Source: Metellina segmentata
Lineage: Eukaryota > Arthropoda > Arachnida > Araneae > Tetragnathidae
Reading direction: 5' to 3'
Length of the DNA: 64,000 bases
Assembly: GCA_947359465.1 (NCBI GenBank)
Contig: OX375876.1
Coordinates: forward strand, 66,222,998-66,286,997
The translations under genes and the position numbers were made by a program. The first letter of the stretch is position 1. The number at the start of each line of letters is the position of its first letter. Shown piece after piece: positions 42,787 to 55,136 of the stretch. The notes beneath the pieces were generated by a model. That model was not told the DNA's origin and did no database searches. It saw only the letters and a program-made list of their open reading frames with translations.

Positions 42787-44511
42787 CTAGCAAAATACCC
42801 GACCTTACTCGGTTTGAATTGGTTTACTCTAGATTGAAGAGATAATCAAAATATATAATGACTTACGTTTTTTGTAGAATAATAGTTTATTTTAACATCT
42901 TTCGCCATCTTTATATTTTCTACAACTTACTTTGGACACAAATCCTACACATGCATATCCATTCATGTAATACATTTCACATACATCGCACAATTGCTGT
43001 ATGACAAAGCTACAAAATGACGAAAGGTGATACTAAGGTTACTACTACAAAAGACGATTTATAGGAAGATTTGGAATTCCCTTTCTTAAGTTCTTTTCAT
43101 GTTCAACTCAATTAATTAAAATTATGATTTACGGCGAGTGCTCTCGCACTCATAGTCAACAAAACAATATTTTTTTACTTGTGGCACTCTTGCCCTCCGG
43201 TATGCGACATAGTGAATTTTTGCAATCTTCTCCTGTCATTATTACAACGAATTTTTTAATGTTGGAAAAAGTTCCGGTTTGGATTAATAAACATTATTAT
43301 TCTTTCAATAACGGCATTATTCTTTAAGTAACGGCATTATTCTTTCAATAACGGCATTATTCTTTAAATAACGGCATTATTCTTTAAATAACGGCATTAT
43401 TCTTTAAATAACGGCATTGTTCTTTAAATAACGGCATTATTCTTTAAATAACGGCATTATTCTTTAAATAACGGCATTATTCTTTCAATAATGGCATAAC
43501 TACACTTAAAATGTACTGAAAATTTATACTGACTTGCCTAACATTTTTAAGTCGAATACTTTGTGGTGCTGTTGCGTGTGATGAGAAGGAAAATACATTT
43601 ATTAAAATATTAAATATTTAAAACTGGAAACAGCAAAGTAAAACAAAATAAAAGATGTCGCAAAAAATTGTTCTAAAGATATTAATTTGTGAATCAATTT
43701 TATCTCTTGATCTCGCACAGTTGCCACAACTTACAACTAAAAGTGTACAAAATTTAGAAATGTGAAATTAATTCAGAGCGAAAGAACCAGAAAAAATATC
43801 ACTGCTCGCGCGATCTTGTTCATTCTCGTTTCATTGAAAAATATCGTCTGTCCCAAATATTCGGAAATCATTTTCATTGCGCAAAGAATAAAAATAAGAC
43901 TCGAAATAAATAAAGTATCAGAGATGAAATTCCATAAAAAAAAAAAAAATTTGAAGAATAATTACTTTTTCAGCAGTACTGGTAAAGCAATCGAAGTAAT
44001 CGTAATATTCAATAGACATTCCAATTTTTCCAAAACTACCAAATTATGGTTGATTCAAGTATACTTACTCAGGTGTTTTAGCATGAAACTCAACTAAATA
44101 TAACAATAATGAAATGTTTAATATTGCGTTCACTAAACTAATAGATAGTGTATAAAATAAAATACAATGCAATCAAATATCTGGAATACAATTTATGTGA
44201 TGTTTACACAAACACACAAACACAAAATCGAGCATAGAACAGAAAGACGGACAGACAGACTTTCGCAACCAATACCACTCACTAAATGAAGATAAGTACT
44301 CACTGTATGCAAATTTTCATGAAAATATCTTAAACCGCGTGGACGTGTATAGGGCACAACATACAGACAGACAGACGGACAGACAGACAGACAGACGCCA
44401 AACTAAAAAAAGGCGGATTAGGCATCAGAAGGGTCCAAAACGGATAGAAAACTTGAAATGGGTCGAAAATATTGAATGTACAAACAAACACTCCATTCTT
44501 ATTTATATAGA
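42787..44511 (-). mobile_element. Helentron-like element, copy 1
   Basis: On the minus strand it starts TCTATATAAATAAGAATGG after A. It ends CGAGTAAGGTCGGGTATTTT followed by GCTAG and T, with a short hairpin (CCGA...TCGG) just before the end. This is the end structure of Helitron/Helentron elements. It carries (GACA)n near the 5' end (44364-44396) and a 20-bp tandem repeat (43300-43497). No Rep/helicase frame, so non-autonomous. The same length (1725 bp) as copy 2. Confidence 0.82.
43300..43497. repeat. 20-bp tandem repeat, about 10 units, in copy 1
   Basis: Unit ATTCTTTAAATAACGGCATT with few variants. The corresponding array in copy 2 has about 9 units. Confidence 0.92.
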
Positions 44512-45454
44512 TTAATTTTTATATACCTAATTTCAAATTGGCACATGAGATGGTTAGCACCTGATTACAACAAATTAAACTTTCACGGCGTTGATAATCT
44601 AGCCGTTTCACAACTCAAAATATTTATGTACGAGTTTTTAAAATTTGATATTCTTTTCTGATCTCTTTTATGTTATTCCAAAATTTGAAAATAATAATAG
44701 GTCTTTAAAACGCGAAACGTAAATTACCTTATTATATTCACAGAAAATCCTAGGTTTGGGATACCAAGATGCGTTACAAACATTATTGAATTACTAGCAA
44801 AATATCGCCCGGATAGAAATGTTTGGCCAACCTTGAATGGTCTCCGATTTCCTATTTATATTTTGACTTGTGGCTTTTAGTTTCGAATTTAACTAGCATT
44901 AACGAAAAAATGACAAATTAAACAGATTTGATGTTTATGGCAAAAGTAAACACACTTGAAAATTATATTTATTAACAATAACAGAGCATGTTTTAAAATT
45001 TAAAGTCTTCCGCGAGTGGTATTATTGTAATGGTAAATATAGATGGCGCTAGCGTTTTTTTTGATAGAATGTGCTTCAAGTCGTATTCAGTATCGGGTAC
45101 ATCGTAGACCGATCATTGCTTTCTATGGTTTGTTTGAGTACACTGAAAATTCATCTCCTTTAGTATTGTTTAACTACAAATAAAATCCTCGAATTATAGT
45201 GGTTTATTTGTTTACACTTAAACTTTCATAGACAAGCAAAGGTGATAGATTATAAATTTTTAGAAAGCAGTAACTCGTGTAATACAGGTTTTTGAAAAAT
45301 CACTGTTTTCCATAAACCTTTTACAAGCATCTGTAAGCTGCATTGGAACAGGTTACTCGTAGAAAGAGTAAGCAATACCAATCTTCTGTCATTAAGACAA
45401 TTTTTTTCGACTTCAAAAAAGTCCATCGGATATTTTATGACATTATATCATGAA
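44512..45454. other. Spacer between the two Helentron copies
   Basis: No gene. Near 44793, ACTAGCAAAATATCGCCCGG resembles another Helentron 3' end, probably a truncated third copy. AGATGGCGCTAGCG occurs at about 45040, a CTCF-core-like string. Confidence 0.5.
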
Positions 45455-45959
45455 CTAGCAAAATACCCGACCTTACTCGGTTTGAATTCGTTTACTCTAG
45501 ATTGAAGAGATAATCAAAATATATAATGACTTACGTTTTTTGTAGAATAAAAATTTATTTTAACACCTTTCGCCATCTTTATATTTTCTACAACTTACTT
45601 TGGACACAAATCCTACACATGCATATCCATTCATGTAACACATTTCACATACATCGCACAATTGCTGTATGACAAAGCTACAAAAAGACGAAAGGTGATA
45701 CTAAGGTTACTACTATAAAAGACGATTCATAGGAAGATTTGGAATTCTCTTCCTTAAGTTCTTTTCATGTTCAACTCAATTAATTAAAATTACGATTTAC
45801 GGCGAGTGCTCTCGCACTCATAGTCAACAAAACAATATTTTTTTACTTGTGGCACTCTTGCCTCCGGTATGCGACATTGTGAAATTTTGCAATCTTCTCC
45901 TGTCATTACTACAACAATTTTTTTAATGTTGGAAAAAGTTCTAATTTGGATTTTTAAAC

Positions 45960-46142
45960 ATTATTATTCTTTCAATAACGACATTATTCTTTAAATAACG
46001 GCATTATTGTTTAAATAACGGCATTATTCTTTAAATAACGGCATTATTCTTTAAATAACGGCATTATTCTTTAAATAACGGCATTATTCTTTAAATAACG
46101 GCATTATTCTTTCAATAACGGCATTATTCTTTCAATAATGGC
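45960..46142. repeat. 20-bp tandem repeat, about 9 units, in copy 2
   Basis: Unit ATTCTTTAAATAACGGCATT, equivalent to the array in copy 1. Confidence 0.92.
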
Positions 46143-47006
46143 ATAACTACACTTAAAATTTACTGAAAATTTATACTGACTTACCTAACATTTTTAAGTC
46201 TAATACTTTGTGGTGCTGTTGGGTGTGATGATAAGGAAAACACATTTATTAAAATAATAAATATTTAAAACAGAAAACAGTAAAATAGAACAAAATAAAA
46301 GATGTCGGAAAAATTGTTCTAAAGATATTAATTTGTGATTCATTTTTATCTCGATCTCGCACAGTTGCCACAATTTACAACTAAAAGTGCACAAAATTTA
46401 GAAATGTGAAATTAATTCAGAGCGAAAAAAACAGAAAATATCACTGCTCACGCAATCTTGTTCATTCTCGTTTCGTTGAAAAATATCGTCTGTCTCAAAT
46501 ATTCCGAAATCGTTTTCATTGCGCAAAGAACAAAAATAAGACTCGAAATAAATGAAGTATCAGAGCTGAAATCCCATTAAAAAATATAATTTTTTGAAGA
46601 ATAATTACTTTTTCAGCTAGTACTGGTAAAACAATCGAAGTAATCGTAATATTCAATAGACATTCCAATTTTTTCGAAACTACCAAATTATGGTTGATTT
46701 AAGTATACTTACTCAGGTGTTTTAGCATGAAACTCATCTAAATATAACAATAAAGAAATGTTTAATATTGCATTCACTATACTAATAGATAGTGTATAAA
46801 ATAAATTAAACTGCAATAAAATATCTAGAATACAATTCATGTCATGCCTACACAAACACACAAACACAAAATCGAGCATAGAACAGAAAGACGGACAGAC
46901 AGACATTCGCAACCAATGCCACTCACTAAATGAAGATAAGTACTCACTGTATGCAAATTTCCATGAAAATATCTTAAACCGTGTGGACGTGTATAGGGCA
47001 CAACAT

Positions 47007-47007
<1 letters not shown>

Positions 47008-47044
<37 letters not shown>

Positions 47045-47064
47045 GGACAGACAGACAGACAGAC
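47008..47064. repeat. (GACA)n microsatellite
   Basis: CAGACAGACAGA repeats with one GACG variant. They form part of the 5' region of Helentron-like copy 2. Confidence 0.9.
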
Positions 47065-47179
47065 ACCAAACGAGAAAAAGACGGATTCGGCATCAGAAGG
47101 GTCCAAAACGGATAGAAAACTTGAAATGGGTCTAAAATATTGAATGTACAAACAAACACTCCATTCTTATTTATATAGA

Positions 47180-50100
47180 TATACATTAATACAATTAATT
47201 TATATGACATAGTATTTTAATAGTAATCTCGATACATCCAACATTTTTTATTTAGAAAACAGTATTACGTGTCTTTTGAACTCTAACTAAGTTTATCACT
47301 GATGAATTATAGTTTCAATCAAAAAAAGATAGGAAAAAGCTCATAATTGTTTTTTCCTGTATGATTTTGGAATTTACTTTTGAGTGAGAGCTTTTCAATT
47401 GATGGTCATGTTTTCATCGAATACCTAACTGTTTTCTTTCGAAGGCACATAAAAAATTCTTTACATTGATTGACACGAAGTAAGCGCAAAAGGTTTTTGA
47501 CTCTGATGTGCCTAGATATTACACAAAAACGTTCATAAAAAGAATTAGAAAATCTGATCTTGATTTGTAGATCTGAATAGCTGAGTAAACAGCACAATTT
47601 CCCAATAATCATATTCTACTTCTTGAAAACCATTGAGAGGGCAATTTTCGATAATCACCGATCGTTTGGTCAGCTGTTGGTCCTTTAAATTCTCGTTTTA
47701 AAGAGGAAATATCTTCAAAAAATTGTGTATTTCCACCATCTAGTGTTCTATTTTGTCATAACTGCATATGATAACGATAATTCTCTTGGAGAAACAATCG
47801 ACTATTATTAGCAAGGCAGCTACTTCAAATTTATTTTGCACATGTAAATAGTGTTTAACCACAAAACAGATATATAAATATGGTATCAATATGTTTCGTT
47901 ATTTACATAAATTGAAAAAAATCTCTACGATATACAAATCGAGGTATAATGATGTAATTACCTAAAATATAAGTTTGTATTATTCAATAAGCCGCTTGTT
48001 TAATACTGATGTTTGAACTATATATTACTAAATAAAAGTAGCTATTAAATATAAATTCATAAATTAAAATGAAATGAGAATTTTACTGAAATATCGATAA
48101 ATATATTATTCAAGAACATGATTCATTTACGTTAAAATTAGATTTATGTTACGAAAAGCGGGTTAGTTGCATTTTTATAATTACTTATGTGTAACCACAA
48201 ATATATTTAATGATTTGTTGGTTGTGAAATTTAACACTTCAATTTATATTTATATTTTATTGGTATATTACAGCATTGTTTAACGTTACATTTGTATTAT
48301 ACTTATACTTGTTGGGCCAAAAGCATCCACATCCATATGAAAATTGCCACTTAAATCTAGAATAAAAGAATTTGAATAGTTATATTTGATTTTCAGCTGT
48401 TGGTGTATCAGATATAGAATACAGTTATGTAATTTATTTGATGTTATTTCAATGTTTCATATACATACTCAATATTCAATATTCATTGCATACAATATTG
48501 TATTATAATGTTTTAATACCCATATTTATATGAACATAAACGAAACAAATTGTAAAGCTGGTTTTGAATCTTCGTATTTACACAATTTAGAACAATCTAT
48601 CATTCTCTTTTTAAAAAACTGTTTTGTGTGCAACCGTCTAACGAGATAAAAATATGTGTTAAAATGTTCAATTACTCCATGAGAACAGAAATATTTTTAG
48701 AGGGTCAGACGGTTTAATACCCAATGAGAGACTATATTTGGTTTTTAATGAAGCCCTCGCTCTCAGATTTTTTTATCAATGTGGCTGAAGCTTCTGTCAA
48801 GATTTTTACCACAATTTCAACAGCTTGTGTGCGACATGGCAGGCGTATTAAAGACAGTTCTGCATTTTGGGCGACATAGTAGGAAGTTGAAACAGTCGGA
48901 GTCTATTTCACTGAATGCTGGGAGCTTTCAAAATGTGACGAGCTGCCAGTTCACTGTTGTTCATTTCAGAGTCGATCAACATGGCGTTCAATAAATTTTT
49001 AGGGTGTCTGTGTTTCTTTGAATTAGTAGATCTATTTGGGCTTTCAGTTCTGTGTGTTGAACAGGTACCGTGCTCCATCTTTACAGGAAGGGTGAATTTA
49101 GAAAGCAAACCAGATTGGATCGTAAGCCTTCACGACATACTTTGAAAAAATTAATAAGTTTCCATAAGGAGAATCCATCAAAACGTACAAACGTAGAATT
49201 CTATTAGCACGAGTTAGTCATCCTGAAAATGTCTCTCGAGTCCCGATTTGATGCCATCAATACGTAAAAATAAGTGTATATGAAGGGTAATTCGATCATA
49301 TATAGTAGGCAAATAATCCACGACGACGTGACTGTGGTGGAATACATTGTCACTGTCCTATTGACTACATTCAGATGAAGTTGACACATTAAACTTATCT
49401 GTGCATTCTTTTTGAGACTGAAACTGTAATTTTTGTCTTAGCAATGTCCTTTCCAATATGTTCGATATTTTATTCATTGTAATAATATCTACGGTTCTTA
49501 TCACCATTTTTCTAGTGGTTTGCTGGTCGATTAGGAAGCTTTTCTCTATAACAGATAGTTAATTTGTATCTGGGACAAATGCACTCTTTGATATTCTGGC
49601 ACTTGCAGGATGAAATATCTAACAATTCTTTACTGATACGGCGAAACTCTTCTAGTTTCTTCTTCGGTATTTTTAGGTGAGATTTTAAAAATATATTTGC
49701 ATTTCAGATGATACGCTTCGACTTCGCTTTCACTCGTTTATGTTGGGCAGTAGAAATGGAAGCTCTTGACCAAAATCTTCAATTTTTTCCAATGTCCCTT
49801 ATTTTTTAAAACGTGAGTTATTTATTAGTTTCATTATCACGTTTTATCTTATGCCGGTACCACTCATATTACTTCATGTTCGTGGTTGGTTACATTGCAT
49901 TTAATATCACTTGAACTACCAAACAACGGTAGGTAGGCATTTTAATTAACGTCGCACTGGAGCAACGCAACCGGCCAAACAACTAAGTATTACCAAACAG
50001 AGGATATTTCCTCTGAGCGAGTACGATCCATCATAAAAATGGCCAAACGAGTGTAACAACGTGGGCGGAGTGCGCGCATGCGCAGGGTGTTTCTTTTTAA

Positions 50101-50280
50101 AATCAATTCGGAGGCAGTTAGACTTATCGGTATGTAATAATATACCACACATGTTATTTTGAGACCATTTAGCACATTTTTATCGCTATGCCCCTTAAAA
50201 AAGTAGAACAAATAAAATGACCCATCCTAATATACTACATCTCAACAATCACAACACTAGCAAAAATATATATAATTATC
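47180..50280. other. AT-rich stretch without recognised genes
   Basis: Short frames only. None has a recognisable domain. Confidence 0.4.
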
Positions 50281-50450
50281 TATTTATATATTCACAACTG
50301 AGTGTAACAACTGGCATATATAAATATTCACAACTGAGAGGGTAACTATTGGAATGTGTTTTTTTTCAAAGCTGAATATAACTACTGATTATATATAGAT
50401 ATTCAGAACTGAGATTTACTACTGTAATATATCACTATTCAAAAACTTAG
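50281..50450. repeat. Degenerate tandem repeat, about 50 bp unit
   Basis: TATATTCACAACTGAGTGTAACAACTG and relatives recur about four times (TATTCACAACTGAGAGGGTA, AAAGCTGAATATAACTACTG, TATTCAGAACTGAGATTTAC). Confidence 0.75.
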
Positions 50451-50929
50451 ATACATAAATTTTCTTTAGATTTTCTCTGCCACCTACTCTGTTGAGTTCA
50501 AAAAAATACTGAGTCATTCAACATAAGCTATTTACAAAAAATTCCTTTATAATAAACTTTTTTTAATGTGATTTCCAGGAAAATATTTTTCTAGGTTGCT
50601 CTGTTTATAATTACAGCTTATTCATTTTTGAGACAGTTTTTATATGATCCACAGGATTGTAGCAATATTTCAAAGAGCGCAATATAGTTTTGTGGTGATT
50701 CACTTTTAGTCATGTGTGATTTAAATTTCTTTCTGATGGAAAACATGTTATTTTGTTCAGTAAGTCCTAGCAAAAACTTTTGAAGCACATTATCAAAACA
50801 AAAAGACTACTATATATGCAAAATATTCGTTCTCTTACTTCAGACCTATTCTAGCTTCCATAATAAGAAAGCATTAAAGACATGTAACTTGCATGCGTTT
50901 TTTACTACGTGTTTTTCCCTTCTAGTTCT

Positions 50930-52110
50930 AGAGTCAATTGAAGTGGCTACAATGGAAGTGTAATCTAGTCACTACACAACTGTCTATAGTTTAACATGAT
51001 GCCCTTCAGATCCTATGTAACCTCAGGGCAAATGTATTCAAGACAGCACCTGTGAGTGTTATCTATTTACAATTATTTCCCATGTTTCTGATGTGAATAT
51101 AAGTAGAAGTGTACAAATTGCTATCTAGTCAGTCACTGTATAGTAAATCATAGGTCCATGTAGCCATAAACATCTTAAACAACAGGTAAAGGTGTCCCGT
51201 GCAAAAAATGCCCCACTCTTTGAGACTTCAACATCTAGGCAAAGGTCTTTTAAACATGGCACCAATGTGTTTACCATTCATGTGTTTTCACGTCTATTTG
51301 CGGAGTTAATGATAAGTCGAGATACATATACCATCCAATCACTACATAAAAGTACGATTTAATGTGCAAAAAAATTTATTTTTCATTCAGACTTGTCACA
51401 ACTTTCGGCATACACATTCAAGACTTACGTTTTGACGTGACAGCAGTGTTTGTTCTGTGTCAGTTATTATGTTTTCCAATTTCAACCCAACTATTGAACA
51501 AATTTAAGATTTAACATACAAATAATTGTGCTAATCTCCTTCAGACATCTTCGAACTTTAGGGCAAAGACATACAAGACATGTGACCTTCATGTATTCTT
51601 TATCATGTATGTGTTTTCCTATTGGTATATCTTTCTGGAGTTACCGCTGTTGAAGAGCATATACTGCTATCCAGTAACTCCCAAACAAACAGTCTGCATC
51701 TTAACATGCAAACACTTTTACTCGACTTTCAGACCTATTTAAACTTTCGGACAAAGGCCTTTAAGAAGCATATGATGTTGTGGGTCAGTTATGTGTTCCA
51801 AAGTCAAGTGTTAAGTAAGAGTACATATACTGCAATACAGTCACTACACAAATGTTAATTAAAAGTTTGTACTCACCCCCTTCAGGCCTTGTTTAACTAT
51901 AAAGGCATTCAAGACACCCCCACTTCACATGTTCTTAACCATTCATGTGTTTTCCCCATCTGCTTCCGGAGTCAATGTAAGTGGAAGGACATACACTGAA
52001 ATCTAATCACTACACAAGAGTCTTTAGTTTAACATGCAGAAATATGTACTCGACCCCTCTAGCCCTTGTCTAGCTACCAGGTGAAGGCATTCTAGGCATG
52101 GCAGGAGAAG
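50930..52110. repeat. Divergent tandem array, unit about 170 bp, about 7 units
   Basis: The block AATC(A)ACTACACAA(A)GT...TTTAACATGCA recurs near 50975, 51140, 51343, 51510, 51675, 51840 and 52010, mostly 165-170 bp apart. CCCTTCAGATCCTATGTAAC-type, AGGCATTCAAGACA-type and TTCATGTGTTTTCCC-type blocks keep the same order in each unit. Units are strongly diverged and non-coding, so it is an old satellite-like array. Confidence 0.78.
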
Positions 52111-53984
52111 AATGAATTTTATTATCGGCTCTCTTCCACAAGTGTTAGAAGTTTGCTGGCAAAACATTCCCGCAATAGTCGCCTTCAGACCTGTGATGCC
52201 CCAATAAAAATTTCCAACCTCGGGGTACATTTAACATTAACGTAAATAATCTCCTGAATCGGTGGCAAATTTCGGCGATAAAAGGGGTTATTCTTGGGGA
52301 CATATAAAGCGAATTCTAATCGCTTGTTCGCGCAGAGAATGGCTTGTAGTAGGGCTAAATAGAAGCTCAGTTAAGAATCTCTTTAAGTAGAGTATTTTTA
52401 ATCCATGCTTATAGACGTGCGCTATCCACTAATGTCATAAATGTGGCCATTAAAGCTTTTTTATGCCTTTGTCTCATGAAGTACTTTCGTGGTTTTTTAT
52501 TATGTGGGGTAATTTGTATTCCTATAAAGGTGGCGATACGGCTTTTAAAAATAAATCAGTTTTGCAAACTCATTATATGATTTTTTATTGGTGGATTTTT
52601 TAAGGACCATTATAAGAGCACTCGTGAGAATACTTGGGGGTGTTTTTGATTAGAAAAATTTTCTGCTGTAATTCGCAATTAAACAGAGCATACTAAAACA
52701 TTTCGATTTTTTTGAAACTCACATTAACTCGGTTTCAAATTCAAATTTTATAATCCATCAAAGAATTCACTTTATTTTTTATATTAAAGTATTTTGGGGT
52801 AGAGCAGTAAAGCATTGTATAGAATATTATTGGTCTTGCGTGTACTCATAAGAGCACTAAAATGTTTATGTGAAACAGAAAAAGTGTTACTTCTTTCTTG
52901 GAGATGGAAAATATTAACAACATTTTTGAGTTAATTAAGAATTTAACAGTGTTTGCATTTTCAAGTAAAAATAATTTCTAAGGATTGTAATGATAATTTA
53001 AATAATTTTTTCCTGTAGTAATGTGTTGAGTATTAAAATTTCGAACATAAAAGTGGAACAAAATTAAAATAGCTAACTTACACATTCCTGCACTTAAAAT
53101 AGTGTTATAGACTTTGACAATCGTGGTTAGAAAATTGTTTTGGATTGCAAATTTTTTTACGAAACCGGTGTTCAATAAAATTGTAAAAGTAAACCTAAAC
53201 GCATTGATCTTAGTTTGTATGGTTTCTGATTACTGCTGAATAAGTCTCTTAATTCAATCACTGATTTAATTATCACCAAAATAAAATAAATATCATATCA
53301 TATATTTCAAAAGCGTATAAGCAATGCATACCAATCATGTTAGACAGAAATAAAATTAATTTGCAATATCCTTTTTACAGATAAAAGTCTATTACTTGAA
53401 TACTTTTCCCATAATAGATACAAACTGTATTAGGAAAAAATGCTAAGTAATCCAACGAAGAAAAGTGCTACAAAAAGAGTAATGATTAAAGATGAAATGA
53501 ATTACAAAAATACTAAGTACGAAAAATGTTATAAAAGAGTAGGAATATATTGTTCCAAATAAAGGAAAGAAAAATTCTTCACGTAGATTTTTCAAAACCA
53601 ATTAAATGAAAGTAACACCTTTCCCTTCACAAACACGTGATAATAGAAACATAAGAAAAGGAGATTACAAAACCAATGCTATAATCTTACACCAAAAATT
53701 TAAGAACCTAATTATTTTCTAGCATTTTAATAAAACTATTTAGAGCTCTTTAAAAATTGAAAAAATAAATTAATAATTATAGTATTAATTGTAATGAATA
53801 ATTAATTATAGTTATTAATAATTAATAATTATGATAATTATAATTATAAACTCAATAATTATTTTTTAGCAGAAGAAACTTCCATCCACTCATGAGAATC
53901 GACGCCTCTGATAGTTGAATACCAGACTTATTCAACCCAAACATACAAAACATATCAACTACAAATTTCATTTCAAAATTCAGG
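52111..53984. other. Unassigned, mostly AT-rich
   Basis: No gene recognised. 52110-52360 is GC-richer. Confidence 0.35.
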
Positions 53985-54297
53985 ACCAAGGTAGCTCGGT
54001 TTGGAAAGAAACGCATTAGCAACCGTAGAGTGGAGAGTTCCAAACTCAATCCAACCAAAGACAGTCGTGTATGAGGAGAGCTTGCTTACGTTAAATCCGT
54101 CGTGGCCTCAAATATCCTCCCGTTAGCATGGTGTGGAAGTTTGGAGAATGGTATGCCAGTTCAGGTGCTGTCCTCGTCATCGGATTTCAAAATTGCGAAG
54201 TGTTACCCTCAAATCTTTCCTTCTGCAACTGATTCCGATCTGTACCCAATAGTCCGCTATTTGCTTCTGTCCGACGTTAATTCAGCTACCACTTAGA
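53985..54297 (+). repeat. SINE family B, diverged copy
   Basis: Head ATTAGCAACCGTAGAGTGG with AATCCAACCAAAGACAGTCG, then GTTAAATCCGTCGTGGCCTC, GGTGTGGAAGTTTGGAGA and the tail TCCGACGTTAATTCAGC. The B-box is degenerate. Confidence 0.8.
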
Positions 54298-54759
54298 GCC
54301 AAAGTAATTTCACCTCATATGATGTAGCAAGTGAATAATATGGACTTGTTTTCTTGATTCCAAAAATGATAGTACTGTCAGTGGAGCAAGGGCATATCTT
54401 TTCGTTTATGCTGTTGTTTGGTCTGCTCAATTGCCCTGCAAAATTTTGGAAGCTCTCTAAGGGTGAAATAAGTTTATATGGCACCTTCAAACATTTCCAG
54501 CAAGGATCAACCCTTCCTTTAGTTACAGAGGCGTTTTATATTCAATGATATCCACTGGATGCACTTATCTCTCAAACCACCTGCCCTAAATCCTTTCTTA
54601 TATCAACCTTCCTGATAGTTTAGCTATTCACATTGAAAAATGACGTGTGGTAAACAAACTCTGGTACAAAAATCTATTAGAAATAGTCACCAGTTCTAGG
54701 GAAGGGACAAATTGTTTTTCCTATTTGGATGTTCAGTATCCTTCGAGTAATAAGGTAGT

Positions 54760-55060
54760 TTTATTTATCACGTCATTAGCGAAACTGGCCGGATCTTGGA
54801 CGAGATACCTCATTGAAGCATTTGAAGTGTTAATAGTACGTATTTATTTCGGAAAGATATGTCGATGAAGTATATCATCCCATTAGCAAAACCAATCAAA
54901 TACTGACTGACAAGATATATAGTCAAAAGAAGAAAACTAATCAGAACTTGTTGTCGTCATCATAAAAAATTGCCAATATCTTGATGACAAAATGGTTTGT
55001 CAATAGTAAAATTTATCAAATTTTGACTGACAAGATTTTATGTTGCAACTACTTAGAGAG
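54760..55060. repeat. GATATC-palindrome dispersed repeat, copy 7
   Basis: Units GCGAAACTGGCCGGATCTTGG, ACGAGATACCTCATTGAAG, GCCAATATCTTGATGAC and similar. More diverged than the 36-40 kb copies. Confidence 0.62.
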
Positions 55061-55136
55061 TTCGAAAGATTTGAAGATAAAATGTTCGGTTACTCACAAC
55101 ATGCCACTTAAATAACGTAGCTAAATATGTATAGAG

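Larger units (their letters stand above)
45455..47179 (-). mobile_element. Helentron-like element, copy 2
   Basis: Same structure and orientation as 42787-44511, about 95% similar by eye and the same 1725-bp length: TCTATATAAATAAGAATGG start, CTAG end, 20-bp array at 45960-46142 and a longer (GACA)n run at 47008-47064. The A/T insertion context is again present. Confidence 0.82.

Noticed and set aside
43762..44097. 111-codon frame in Helentron copy 1
   Set aside because: Lys/Ile-rich, not preserved in copy 2, no Rep or helicase motif.
46839..47210. Frames of 78-104 codons rich in Val-Cys-Leu-Ser or Thr-Asp-Arg-Gln
   Set aside because: Translation of the (GACA)n run in Helentron-like copy 2.
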